From Fistulifera solaris (Eukaryota > Bacillariophyta > Bacillariophyceae > Naviculales > Stauroneidaceae), in contig AP026151.1 of assembly GCA_030295235.1 (NCBI GenBank), positions 434,001-498,000 on the forward strand: 64,000 nt of DNA. Reading direction: 5' to 3'. This document shows, piece after piece, positions 33,421 through 44,917 of this stretch (position 1 is the stretch's first letter; every line of letters starts with the position of its first letter). The notes beneath the pieces were generated by a model. The model was not told the DNA's origin. It saw only the letters and a list, made by a program, of their open reading frames with translations, and did no database searches. A program made the position numbers and the translations under genes.

Positions 33421-35086
33421 ATGACATTGCAATTGACGCATGTTCTCGAGATTACCTGTCAACATCAACCGGAGGTTATCTGTGCGACGTTCGGAGACGA
33501 ATCATCCTTGACGTATCGACAAGCCCTCCGCTCTCTGGTCGAGCACACGGCGTGGCTGGAGCAAACCATTTGGAGCGGAAGGAATGACGTAGCAATTGCT
33601 TATCTGGCAAACAACTCCATCGACCTAATCTTGTCGGTATTGGTTTCTTCGACTGTAGAAGTTCCTTGCTTGTTGGTGAATACGCGATGGAGTGCATCGG
33701 AAATCGCGACGGCCGTGAGCTCTCCCAACCCCTCCGCTGTCACATTTCTCCTTTATGGGGCCGAATTTCGGGAACGTATACCAGATATTAAGAAGTATAT
33801 GAATCATGCTCTCGTAGCTCTTCCGATTCCGACGTTTGCGCTCCAGCACATGCAGTCGTCGAATGCCATCCAGCGACCCAGAAAACATCAGCCACCACTA
33901 GTAGAGCCACTTGCTTTCTATTCGCAGTATTCACCTAAAGATGCAGTCATCGTCTTTACTTCCGGAACGAGTCAAGGACGTCCCAAAGGAGTGAGATTGA
34001 GTCATCAGGCCATTGCTATTCAATGTTGGGCGAAATGTCAACTTCCCTGTGCATATTCACATAACACCAAAATGCTGGCTTCGACGGTTCCATTCTTTCA
34101 CATTGGCGGCCTTTCTAGTTTACTGGCGGCCTGGATGGCGGGAGGTCAAATAGTACTACCCCGCCAAGAAGTCGGATTTGATCCGGAAAGCGTTTGGAAG
34201 TTCATTGCACCATCGATGAAAGATCCTACTGTCGCGAGAGCGAATACGCTAGTGGTTGTACCCGCCATGCTCTTCATGATGCAACAACATAAAACCAACC
34301 CGAATCCGAATCATGCCGTTCGACTCATTTTTGGTCGGTGGGCAGTCAATCACAGAATCACAAAAATCCTTTCTTCGTGCCGCGTTCCCTGTGGCACGTG
34401 TGGTGCAGACCTACGCGTGCACCGAGGCCGCTTCTTCACTGACATTCCACTCTGTCAACTTCGATCCAGCCCGAACTAATCTGCAACAACAATTGAGTGG
34501 TGATTGCGTTGGATCCCCTCCGGAACATATTGATATTTGTCTCGTCGACAAAGATCTGTGGATCGAGAAGAATGAAATAAGCGTCATTACAAGTCCATTC
34601 TCCATGGGTATCATTGCCACGAGAGGTCCTTATGTCATGAATGGATATTGGGCGCGGGGACTGGAGGCGGAGAACAACCGAAGTCCCGATCAATACTTTG
34701 TGACGAACGATTTGGCTTATTGGGACAAGAATGGACAACTATATTTTGCGGGACGCGTCAATGACTCTATTCGCACGGGCGGGGAAACAGTACTGTCCAG
34801 CGAAGTAGAGCGTGTACTTCAACTACATCCCTTGATTGACGAGTGTGCTGTCTTTCCCGTTCCTGACCCGAAATTTGGAGAAGCAGTGGCGTGTGCTATT
34901 GTACCAAGTCAAGGTGGTCTAACACTGCAGCAAATACGAGAATGGTGCCAAGAAAAAGGTCTATCAAACTACAAGCACCCTCGCCATATGGTTATGATGC
35001 AACAACTACCAAAGAATTCATCTGGAAAAACGCTCAAGTATCTTCTAATTGAGCAATTTAGTTCCAAGCCCCGAAGCAAACTGTAG
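33421..35086 (+). CDS. AMP-forming acyl-CoA ligase, probably OSB-CoA ligase
   Basis: About 554 residues of the adenylate-forming superfamily. Motifs: the phosphate loop FTSGTSQGRPKGV near residue 180, YACTEAASSLTF, NDLAYWDKNGQLYFAGRVNDSIRTGGE, and the catalytic lysine region LPKNSSGKTLKY. TEAxSSLTF resembles plant AAE14, the o-succinylbenzoate-CoA ligase of phylloquinone synthesis, so MenE function is my best guess. A medium-chain or other acyl-CoA synthetase is possible. One extra T in a T5 run near 34330 breaks the frame: AVRLI continues as LVGGQSITESQ. No targeting peptide is evident. Confidence 0.78.
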
Positions 35087-35107
35087 CAATATTGAGCGCT
35101 CGTTTGA

Positions 35108-38100
35108 TTATTCACGAAGGACGAATAGAAGAGCTGCGAATAGAGGAGGATCTCGGACGGTCAGTGAAGCATCCACTTTATAGTTTACATCTCCGGTTAG
35201 CTCGTCAGTGTTATTGAAAATACTACCAAGATTTTCTCCAATGTTGAAGAAAGCAGTGCTAATTGGTGCACATACGGTAAAGTTGCCCTCGTTCAAAGCA
35301 GATTCGAGGCCAGTTTGCGTGCTGGAAGCGCAAAGCGTCGATAAAGAGCTGACGCGACAGACGAGTTCACCTGCCGAACAAAAAGAAAGAGTAGCGAGAA
35401 GTGGAATAGCTCACATCCGCCGCTTGGCGACCTGCTCACCGACACTCAGCACTGCGCCATTGCAATAGAAAGATCCGAGGCTTTACTCAGAAGATAGCGG
35501 AATATCATTGCTGTGCTTTTTCTTCCCAACACGATGCGAATAGCGAAAGCCATGGCGACTTGAAAATGTTTGCCGATGTGTGAAATCTCGATCCAATTTT
35601 TGTGCCGATTGATGGTTCGCAGATACGTGCTTTCGGAGCGGAGTTTTGTGCAGGACAAAATGGACATAACATGCCGAAATATTTTTTCCGTCTCCTGAAA
35701 GCTCCACGTTTCGCCCTGTCGCAGGATTTTGCGATTTGCTACAACATTATCTCCCATCACGTCGAGATTACCGGAAAAAGCTAAGCCAGATTAAATATGG
35801 AACAAACATACCATTGAAAGCATTTTGTTCGAAACGCAATAATAATGTTACCGCTCTTGGATTGGAGTGAAAAGATAGCATGTGTGCTTTCAAGATATTC
35901 AACGCTGAAGCTAATCTTACTTATCTATGAGAGCTTGAGAAGATGGAAGTAATGCTTCATCGACGGCGGGCATCAGTCCGTTGCACGCCTCGCTCTCTTG
36001 GCCGTTTCGCAATCGCTGCTATCATTACGTTCTTCTTCCCCAACTGGCACCGTCTCCTCTGTTTCTGTTTCAACCATCACGTTTTCCATGTTTGGGAGAA
36101 TGACTTGATTAACGACATAGATTTGGGCATTTCCTTCGGGACAGGTTTGAAGATACTGGCTGATGATTCGCGGAAGAGACTCCCACGAGTTACCGTTGCC
36201 TTTTTGGTACAAGCAATCGTTGGCACAGACAGTGGTCGTTTCTTCGGCATTGGCCATTCTAACGCTGCCGTTGCATTCGAGATCAGTTGATAGCAACACT
36301 TTGTCAACAACATGATACAAAAGGATGTCCGTAAGCAGATCATTGTCGGCAAGCACAGCGTCTAGCATTTCAGTTCCAAGCGTCGAAAAGGCATCGTCAG
36401 TCGGAGCAAAGACCGTAAAAGATCCTTCGCTTAAGGTACCGGCCAATCCGGCCTGCGTCACAGCCGAACACAAAGTCGTTAAGTTAGCGATGCTGCAAAT
36501 GATTTCGGCTGCAATTGAAATATCAAAAACAGGGACGTGAGAATATCAGTTATTCGGTTGGTATCTTCGCAAAGTGCGAGTATGGAACACTTACGGATGG
36601 TTTTGCAAGCTGTCGGAACTGCTTCTTCAACTGGTTCTGGTTCTGGTTGCGGCACGATTTCCTCCGCGGCGTCAGGCATTCCGTAATCACTGCTATCATT
36701 ACGTTCGTCTTCCACAACTGGCACTGTCTCCTCAGTTTCTGTTTCAATTATCACGTCTTCCAGAGTTGGGAGAATGACTTGATTAACGACATAGATTTGG
36801 GCATTTCCTTGGGGACAGGTTTGAAGATACTGGCTGATGATATGCGGCATTGCATCCGGAGAGTTGCCGTCACCTTTTTGATATAAGCACTCGTTGGCAC
36901 AGATGGTGGTCGTTTCTCCACCATTGACCATTCTAACGCTGCCGTTGCATTCGAGATCAGCTGATAGCAACACTTCGTCAACAACATGATACAGTAGAAT
37001 ATTCGTAAGCAGATCATTGTCGGCAAGCACAGCGTCTAGCATTTCAGTTCCAAGCGTCGAAAAGGCGTCGTCAGTCGGAGCAAAGACTGTAAAAGATCCT
37101 TCGCTTAAGGTACCGGCCAATCCGGCCTGCGTCACGGCCGAACACAAAGTCGTTAAGTTAGCAATGCCGCAAATGATTTCGGCTGCAATTGAAATATCAA
37201 AAACAGGGACGTGAGAATATCAGTTATTCGGTTGGTATCTTCGCAAAGTGCGAGTATGGAACACTTACGGATGGTTTTGCAAGCTGTCGGAACTGCTTCT
37301 TCAACTGGTTCTGGTTCTGGTTGCGGCACGATTTCCTCCGCGGCGTCAGGCGTTCCGTAATCACTGCTATCATTACGTTCGTCTTCCACAACTGGCACCG
37401 TCTCCTCAGTTTCTGTTTCAATTATCACGTCTTCCAGAGTTGGGAGAATGACTTGATTAACGACGTAGATTTGGGCATTTCCTTGGGGACAGGTTTGAAG
37501 ATACTGGCTGATGATATGCGGCATTGCATCCGGAGAGTTGCCGTCACCTTTTTGATATAAGCACTCGTTGGCACAGATGGTGGTCGTTTCTCCACCATTG
37601 ACCATTCTAACGCTGCCGTTGCATTCGAGATCAGTTGATAGCAACACTTCGTCAACAACATGATACAGTAGAATATTCGTAAGCAGATCATTGTCGGCAA
37701 GCACAGCGTCTAGCATTTCAGTTCCAAGCGTCGAAAAGGCGTCGTCAGTCGGAGCAAAGACTGTAAAAGATCCTTCGCTTAAGGTACCGGCCAATCCGGC
37801 CTGCGTCACGGCCGAACACAAAGTCGTTAAGTTAGCAATGCCGCAAATGATTTCGGCTGCAATTGAAATATCAAAAACAGGGACGTGAGAATATCAGTTA
37901 TTCGGTTGGTATCTTCGCAAAGTGCGAGTATGGAACACTTACGGATGGTTTTGCAAGCTGTCGGAACTGCTTCTTCAACTGGTTCTGGTTCTGGTTGCGG
38001 CACGATTTCCTCCGCGGCGTCAGGCGTTCCGTAATCACTGCTATCATTACGTTCGTCTTCCACAACTGGCACTGTCTCCTCAGTTTCTGTTTCAATTATC

Positions 38101-39458
38101 ACGTCTTCCAGAGTTGGGAGAATGACTTGATCAACGACATAGATTTGGCCGTTGCAGGCAAGGTTACTTCGGATGATTTGCGGCATTGCATCCGGAGCGT
38201 TTCCTGCACATGTTTGAAAGATTGCGTTATCCACACAAACGGTGGTCGTTTCTTCGCCATTGGCCATCGTGATGCTGCCGTTACATTCCAGATCATTTGA
38301 GAGTATTACCTCGTCAACAAGGTGATAGAGAAGAATGTCGGTGAGGAATGTATTATTGGTTAGGACGACATTCAGCAACTCGGAGCCTAGATTTGTGAAT
38401 CCCTCATTCGTAGGAGCAAAGACGGTGAAGGATCCGCCACTCAACATTTCTTCCAGTCCAGCTTGTGTCACGGCGGCGCACAAGGTTGACAATTCTTCAG
38501 TGCTACAAGCGATCTCAGCTACAATAATGAATGGAAAGGAGACGGAACGACGCTGATGACGTGAGAATATGGTGGTCTGGGCTTTGTTTTTCTCGAAAAA
38601 GCGGAGAATTGAACTCACCGATGTTACTGCAAGTAGTTGGTGTGGCCTCGTTATTCTGCTCTTGTTCGGGCGGCGTCGACTCATTATTTTCCTCCTGCGC
38701 TTCTGGCTCTTCCGTAACTGTATCAACCATCCTGTCTTCAATGTCGGGAAGAAGGACCCGATTCAGGACGTGTATGCGTCCTGAACAGGTTTGAAGATTC
38801 TGGCTGATGATTCGCGGAAGAGACTCCCACGAGTTACCGTTGCCTTTTTGGTACAAGCAATCGTTGGCACAGACAGTGGTCGTTTCTTCGGCATTGGCCA
38901 TTCTAACGCTGCCGTTGCATTCGAGATCAGTTGATAGCAACACTTCGTCAACAACATGATACAATAGAATGTCCGTAAGCAGATCATTGTCGGCAAGCAC
39001 AGCGTCTAGCATTTCAGTTCCAAGCGTTGAAAAGGCATCGTCAGTTGGAGCAAAGACCGTATAGGATCCTTCGCTTAAGGTGCCGGCCAATCCGGCCTGC
39101 GTCACGGCCGCACACAGAGTCGATAAGTTAACGATGCTGCAGATAGTTTCGGCTGCAATTGAAGTATCGGAAACAAGAACGTGAGAATATCAGTTATTCG
39201 GTCGTTTCTTCGCAAAATTGCGAGTATGGAACACTTACGGATGGTTCTGCAAGCAGTGGGTGCGACTTCATTAACGGATTCGATCTCAGGCATGGTTGCC
39301 GTTGCTCCTTGTGCCGCACCCGGCATGGTTGCTGTGGAAGAGAGAAAGTAATTTCGATGAGCGCTCGCGGAAATAAAAAAAACTGCATTCTAGTCTGGCA
39401 ACATACCACTCGCATACGCAACGAGCGTCGCGATAATCAGATTCCAAAGGGATGTCAT
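35108..39458 (-). CDS. Multi-domain fasciclin (FAS1) secreted protein
   Basis: Signal peptide MTSLWNLIIATLVAYAS, then FAS1 domains, one per exon, joined by acidic Pro/Glu linkers. Exons: 39458-39407, 39331-39239, 39152-38619, 38518-37943, 37856-37269, 37182-36595, 36508 to about 35930, and a terminal piece 35370-35108. All internal introns are phase 1, so every internal exon is symmetric. FAS1 landmarks are TLCSAVTQAGLAGTLSEGSF, TVFAPTDDAF, ILLYHVVDEV and AQIYVVNQVILP. FAS1 proteins act in cell adhesion. The last piece holds only half a domain and ends in a hydrophobic tail (PPLFAALLFVLRE) that could be a GPI-anchor signal. The end of exon 7 and its link to the terminal piece are unresolved: its frame stops at 35973, or runs further if one base is missing. 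Confidence 0.82.
36479..38150. repeat. 674-bp tandem exon-plus-intron repeat
   Basis: Two full units (36479-37152 and 37153-37826) and a partial third (37827 to about 38150) are nearly identical, introns included. Each unit carries one FAS1 exon (588 nt, 196 codons) and one 86-nt intron. Differences are single bases. The FAS1 exons at 36508 leftward and 39152 leftward are related but more diverged, so the inner units are the most recent copies. Confidence 0.93.
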
Positions 39459-40039
39459 TGTCGATTTTGCGCTCTTACTCTCTATTTCCTATTACTGATC
39501 GTCACGTAAATAGGATGATGATGGAAAAAATGAGGGCCAAAGTGAATTTCAACGAGTCGTGCCAATCTTCGGCGGCGTCCATGACTTAGGACCCAGGACT
39601 GCTCGCTCTATCATTCCGACTGACTCATCTTCTGGTTTGTGCGTCATCGCTCGACGTGTATAGAATAAACAGTAGGAAACGGCGGGATTTGAAATTCAAA
39701 AAATCATGTGCAATTGAATCTTGTTTCTGTCATGAGCTAAGTAGAAAATATCATGCGCTCTTTGAAAACGAGCGGGGAATGAGTAACTTTGCAATGCATA
39801 GTGAGAATTAGAAGACGAGGAATGGTTTGCATTGGCGAATGAGGAACGCGCTTCACGAATCACCGCATAGCCCTCATTCGATGGAAATCAATGAGCTTGC
39901 GCACTAACAGTTGTGACGAGTGTGCTCAGCGATGTCAGCAACCTTTGCAGATAGACCTAGAAAAATACGGCTCCCATAGTCAACCTAGATTTAAACACCC
40001 TTATCTCTAAATACATATTACGGAGTATCAAAGAACAAC
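39459..40039. other. Intergenic between FAS1 gene and FAS1 relic
   Basis: No convincing ORF. Contains ATTACGGAGTA at 40017-40027, just inside the relic's downstream side. Presumably holds the FAS1 gene promoter. Confidence 0.4.
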
Positions 40040-40283
40040 TTACATCATTGGGAGAATGACTTCATCCACAGCGTGCAACACGCTGTTATTGCACACCGGA
40101 AGATCCACAACGACGACTAAAGGCAACGCGGTTGCGTCGTTGCCTTGACCCGCTCGATAAATATCGCCATTCTCACAAAAAGTGCGACTCGCTTGACCAT
40201 CGGCCATTGCCACCTTGCCTTCGCATACGAGATCTGCCGAGTCAATGGCACTTTTCAACTACATGATACAACAGAATGTCTGT
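40040..40283 (-). pseudogene. FAS1 domain fragment (relic)
   Basis: The C-terminal half of a FAS1 domain: TDILLYHV, then LKSAIDSADLVCEGKVAMAD and a final VVVDLPVCNNSVLHAVDEVI ending LPMM. It has no N-terminal half. Upstream sequence passes directly into the 3' end of the hydrolase gene. Its right part is read in another frame as the tail of that hydrolase. A GTAAGT donor overlaps its stop, as at the exon ends of the neighbouring FAS1 gene, suggesting it was once an exon of a related gene. A separate functional small gene seems unlikely without a signal peptide. Confidence 0.7.
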
Positions 40284-41475
40284 GCGACCCTATCGTTTCA
40301 AGTTCGTGATCAACAGGTTGAAAAAAAGATTCCACATACTCTGCCGTAACATCTTCGAGTGTGGCCGGGTCCCACAAAGGGCTTCGATCCTTATCTACAA
40401 CGGCAGCTCGCACACCTTCGTAAAAATCCGATTTATTGCTCCGTGTCGTGCGCAAACATCCTTGCGTCATCCGAAATTCCATTCGTAACGCGTCACCGAT
40501 GTTGGTAGCCGCGGCACCTCGTTCAAGACCCAGGAACGTTATCTTAAGACTTGTAGGCGACATCTTTGACAGCGCGAAATGAGTTTGATTAGCAAAGGTA
40601 TTTGAATTCGATGCCGAGAGTGCTGTCATGGCATCTTCTACACTCTTCGCATTGTTGAAATATTTCTCGATATCTTTTCTATCTTGAGCTAGGGAACATT
40701 CATCTGGCAGAGGATTGGTTGTTTCGTGAAAGGCGTCGAGAACGTGACCGAAGGGATCTACAGTGTCCCTTGTACTTGCTACGATCAACTCTTGCTCGAG
40801 CTGATCCAGTTTCGCGGATGGCACGTAGTGCGTCGCCAGACCCGTGTACATCAAATCTGCGGGCATGAGACGTCGTCCAGTTAATGCTATGTAACGAGCC
40901 AGTGGCAGCGATAACATGCGGGGCATCCAAAACATCGATCCAATGTCGGGGAACAAGCCGATGCTTGTCTCTGGCATGGCAAAAACCGTTCTCTCCGTTG
41001 CTATTCGGTATTTTCCGTATATTGAAATACCCACGCCTCCGCCCATCACAATGCCATCCCAGAAAGAAAGCACAACGGGATTATTTCTGTGTCTCGGAAT
41101 ACCGCTGACATGATAAGAAGCCATAGAGGACGTTGTTAACGCTGCGAGGTAATCGTTCAGTAGGTATATTTGACGAAAAAATTCCGAGGCATGCGGCGGA
41201 GGCTTGCCTCGTCTGCAATTGGTTTCTGTTACATCTTCTTCGTACAAACGCTTCAGATCTCCACCAGCACAAAATGCAGGAATCATACCATTTTCTTTAA
41301 CCGACTTTATTAATATTCCGGAAGGACAATTGTCTTGCTGAATCCATTCCTCTAGGGCGTCGCGTATGCAATTGATCATGTCGAGTGACACGGCATTCAG
41401 TGTCTTCGAATTATTCAACAGAAACACGCCCAAGTTTGCCGATCGCGAAGGCAATAAATGCGGCGTGAGTCGCAT
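40255..41475 (-). CDS. 3-hydroxyisobutyryl-CoA hydrolase paralogue 1, altered tail
   Basis: 406 residues of the crotonase superfamily, HIBCH branch (valine breakdown: releases 3-hydroxyisobutyrate from its CoA ester). Motifs: FCAGGDLKRLYEE, SFWDGIVMGGGVGIS (oxyanion region), MPETSIGLFPDIGSMFWMP and DFYEGVRAAVVDKDRSPLWD. Closely similar to paralogue 2 along its length until FFQPVDHELETIG. After that it reads SHRHSVVSCS in sequence derived from a FAS1 exon, whereas paralogue 2 continues for about 23 family-like residues. The active-site part is intact, so it may work. No mitochondrial presequence is evident. Confidence 0.88.
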   Translation of the reverse strand: MRLTPHLLPSRSANLGVFLLNNSKTLNAVSLDMINCIRDALEEWIQQDNCPSGILIKSVKENGMIPAFCAGGDLKRLYEEDVTETNCRRGKPPPHASEFFRQIYLLNDYLAALTTSSMASYHVSGIPRHRNNPVVLSFWDGIVMGGGVGISIYGKYRIATERTVFAMPETSIGLFPDIGSMFWMPRMLSLPLARYIALTGRRLMPADLMYTGLATHYVPSAKLDQLEQELIVASTRDTVDPFGHVLDAFHETTNPLPDECSLAQDRKDIEKYFNNAKSVEDAMTALSASNSNTFANQTHFALSKMSPTSLKITFLGLERGAAATNIGDALRMEFRMTQGCLRTTRSNKSDFYEGVRAAVVDKDRSPLWDPATLEDVTAEYVESFFQPVDHELETIGSHRHSVVSCS

Positions 41476-41847
41476 CTTTTATGAATATACAGGAAACGAA
41501 TTCAAATTGAAGATCATCAAGAAGATTGGCTATTTATTAATGCAGGCATTTGACTTGAGCGAAAATGCGCTTTTTATGAAAAAAGGAGAAGAAACTCGTG
41601 AATGCGTCTTGTAGTACTCTAACACGTTTTGTATTATTACATCGGCTATTGCTCGTCGCTTTAGACTTTAGCAATGGACTTTGCGGAGGTTCTAGGGTGA
41701 ACTTTGAACTATGCTCTGTTATGCTGAGGCTCTAACTGAAAAGATAGCGACAGGACAAGCTAAATAGCCACCGATAGCGTGTATTTCCTGCCAACATACC
41801 TAGTAGTAATGAAGTAGCACAAAAATTCATATCATGCAGCACGTGAT
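41476..41847. other. Intergenic between hydrolase paralogues
   Basis: No convincing gene. The promoter of paralogue 1 should lie here, immediately downstream of paralogue 2. Confidence 0.4.
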
Positions 41848-43094
41848 TCAGTAAGGATACGGATTGACAATTCTCCTCGCCGCCAACACCTTATGTTGAT
41901 CTTCGACTCCGGAAAACTCCAGTTCGTGCTCTATAGGTTCAAAAAGGATTCCACATGGTCTTCTGTGACGTCCTGAAGCGACGCCGGATTCCAACAAGGA
42001 TTCCTATCTTTATCGACAAGGGCAGCTCGGACACCCTCGTAAAAATCCGATCTGCGGCTTTCTCTCGCGCGCAAGCACCCTTGAGCCATGCGATATTCCA
42101 TTCGTAGCGCGTCGCTAATGTTGGTTGCCGCCGCACCACGTTCAAGACCCAGCATCGTTATTTTGAGACTCGTCGGCGACATTTTACTCAAAATCGAATG
42201 AGTTTTTCCTGCAAAGGAATCTGGATCCGACCCCGATAGAGTGGCCATAATGTCTTCAACACTCTTTGCGTTGCCAAAAAAATTGTCGATATCCTTTGAA
42301 TCTTGGGCTAGGGAACACTCATCTGGGGGAGGATTGGTTGTTTCGTCAAAGGCGTCGAGAACGGAGCCGAAAGGATCCGCATAGTCTTTTGTACTCGCTG
42401 AGATCAATTCTTGCTCAAGCTGTTCCAGATTCTCTGACGACACGTAGTGCGTCGCCAGACCCGTATATATCAAGTCCGCGGGCATAAGACGTCGCCCTGT
42501 GAGCGCAATGTAGAGGGCCAGAGATGGCGATAACAGGCGGGGCATCCAAAAGGTGGTCCCAACGTCAGGAAACAAGCCAATTCCTGTCTCTGGCATGGCA
42601 AACACCGTTCTCTCTGTTGCTATTCTATATTTTCCGTAGATGGAAATACCCACACCACCTCCCATGACGATGCCATCCCAAAACGAAATCACCACAGGAT
42701 TTTGTGAACACCTCGGAAAAGGGTTTTTGTGATAAGGTGCCATCGAGGACGTTGTTAAAGTAGCAAGAAAATTGTTCAGAAGGTACTCCTGTCGAAAAAA
42801 CTCAGAGGAATGGAGCCCTGGTTTTCCTTGACCGACAGCTTCCTCCGTCAAACCAATCTGATAGAGACGTTTGATATCGCCGCCTGCACAGAATGCGGGA
42901 GCTTTGTTCTCTTCCGTTGATGATTTTATGAGAACCCCCGAGGGACAATCTTCTTGCTTCACCCATTCATTCAACAAATCTTGCATGCAATGGATCATCT
43001 CAAGAGATACGGCGTTCAGAGCCTTCGGATTGTTGAGCAGCAGGACGCCCAAGTTGGAGGATCGTGATGGCAATAAATGAGGAGTGAAACGCAT
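41848..43094 (-). CDS. 3-hydroxyisobutyryl-CoA hydrolase paralogue 2
   Basis: About 415 residues, same family and motifs as paralogue 1: FCAGGDIKRLY, SFWDGIVMGGGVGIS, MPETGIGLFPDVGTTFWMP, TGRRLMPADLIYTGLATHYV, MSPTSLKIT and DFYEGVRAALVDKDRNPCW. One base appears missing in the T-run near 41940. Restoring it extends VESF into FEPIEHELEFSGVEDQHKV and a terminal NPYPY with the stop at 41848-41850, matching the corresponding part of paralogue 1. This is therefore the copy with the complete C-terminus. Tandem duplication is clear. Confidence 0.9.
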
Positions 43095-43543
43095 GATGAT
43101 TTTTTCTCAAAACTCACGTTTCGGTAAAATTATCGATAAATCCAGTAATGGAATAAAATCATGAATGATTCATTTTCATTTGCTGAATAATAATGATTGA
43201 ATGAATAAAATAGCAACGACGTTGAATAAAAATTTTTGCCTCGTCGATGTTTAAAAGTAAATTCATTCGATCTTTGCGAACCTTAGTTTCGCACTGGTAT
43301 TTGCACACTAGCGGGAAATGTACTTTCCTGCTAAACGTGCGGCGTCTGGCCTCCACGCGATCGCCAAACGCAACGCAACGCCAAAACCGTGCACCATCGA
43401 ACTCCTCGCCAAACGCGCCGCAGAAACACATGAAGCTGTCGTCATCTTCTCGCCGCCGCATTTCCATGTTTCTTGTTCAATTCATTCAGTGAGGCTTTTG
43501 GTGGAATATCGCACTATAGGAAATACATTATCGTATCATTTCC
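43095..43543. promoter_or_regulatory. Divergent upstream region
   Basis: Between paralogue 2 (minus) and a small secreted protein gene (plus). The plus strand is open from 43318 in another frame, but that reading lacks a signal peptide and looks like 5' UTR. Confidence 0.35.
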
Positions 43544-44229
43544 ATGATTACAAGAACGAAAGAAACACAAGAGAGAAGGCCTCCAGCCGGTGCGAGCGCT
43601 CACGGAGGCGTTCATTGCAAGTTTCATTTTCTCATTCTTTGGCTCTTCTTTCTCGTGCCGTCATTTGCTGTTCGACCATCACTTTCCATAAGCTCTTCAT
43701 CAAATGTGCGATCTCTTTTCATTATGATAGCTTACAACTCGTTCGAAGTGCGAATTTTTATGTTCCAAATGGCGGAAATTCGAGTTACGTCAAAGCAGAG
43801 GATCCATTTTCCCGGTGGGGATTTGATACAGAAATGAAGGAGTCGAGCGTCGATGATTACATCGAGTTTCTCAACAGACGTCACTATCAATTGACGAGTG
43901 ACGAGTCGGAAAGCGAACTGCGATTTTATCTGCGAAAATGGCTCACGAAAAGCGTGCAACGGGGCAATGCGGTACCACTGCCGTACCCCTCGTTACTAGT
44001 GCCTTTGGAACAGGCGCCTCTACCGAAAAACGATTTGAATCCACCTCGAAATAAAATTTTGGCTGCCATAAAGACGAACTTCAGAAAGCTAGTCAAATTA
44101 TGGTCAGAACAGATGACGCGCACACGACAGTATGTCAAGTTGGCTCAACGCCACCTACAGGAGTTATCCTCAACTCTTCGGAAATCTGGCTTTTGTTTAA
44201 AAACATTATTTTTTGCAAACGTTGACTAG
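43544..44229 (+). CDS. Small secreted protein, paralogue of next gene
   Basis: About 228 residues if one missing base is allowed near 43700-43750. The N-terminal frame gives a hydrophobic signal (CKFHFLILWLFFLVPSFAV) and a Ser-rich segment. The following frame has FYVPNGGNSSYVKAEDPFSR, then SSVDDYIEFLNRRHYQL and a basic, probably helical C-terminus. SVDDYIEFLNRRH aligns with SVDAYLEFLHNRY in the next gene, so the two form a local pair. Function unknown. The ATG at 43544 precedes a rather long polar stretch before the hydrophobic signal, so the start is uncertain; an intron instead of a frame break is possible. Confidence 0.5.
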
Positions 44230-44917
44230 CCTCTTCATCAGGCGCTCTGGGACGAGACGGATTGATTGATAAGCACCTACTAATCCTCAATCAAGCGAGC
44301 AGCGACGTTGCATTGCGTCTCAAGACTCAAGATTCTAGATTGATGAAACTGGATGTCGAAAATATGTTAATGTTGTTTAATTATGTCGTTTAATACTAAC
44401 TATCTAAGGTTGCATGGATCTGTTTCGGCGTTTGTGCTTTGCATTGACATTGGACTAAGTCTAAGGTTAGTAAAGCCGTTCCCACCGAAGCTCCACTATA
44501 ATTCGAATTGCCTGGTCTTAATTTTTACCGACGCTATAAACGCTAGGAAAATAACTTAATCAGCCGTATCGCAAACCCGACCGCAACGCAAAATGCGGTA
44601 TTTAAATGATACCGAGATTCTTTCACTCTCTCATAGAAAGTATCGGCCTTCAGGTGGCGTTTTGGAACCTGGCATCTGGCACTTTATCTCAAAACGGAAA
44701 GTAGACTCTCTACTATACGCTTAAAAGTAAAAGGACCAAAGGTTGGAATTCTAAATGGAATCGTGAAGGATCGGAGAAGCGCAGGAATGAAAAAGTCCGC
44801 GAACAAAAATTCTGGATCCCATAAACAAAAACTCCCCCCATCTCCATTGCAACTTTTATTTTTTCACAATCAAAGATCTATGCAACCAAAGATACAACAA
44901 CAAATAATATCAAAAGG
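44230..44917. other. Intergenic
   Basis: Nearly 700 nt without a convincing ORF. Contains CTAAGGTT at 44404-44411 and CTAAGGTTAG at 44461-44470. It is the promoter region of the second small secreted protein. Confidence 0.4.

Noticed and set aside
35446-35760. 104-codon minus-strand frame between FAS1 exon 7 and the terminal piece
   Set aside because: It has no FAS1 landmarks and no supported splice sites. It is more likely intronic or intergenic.
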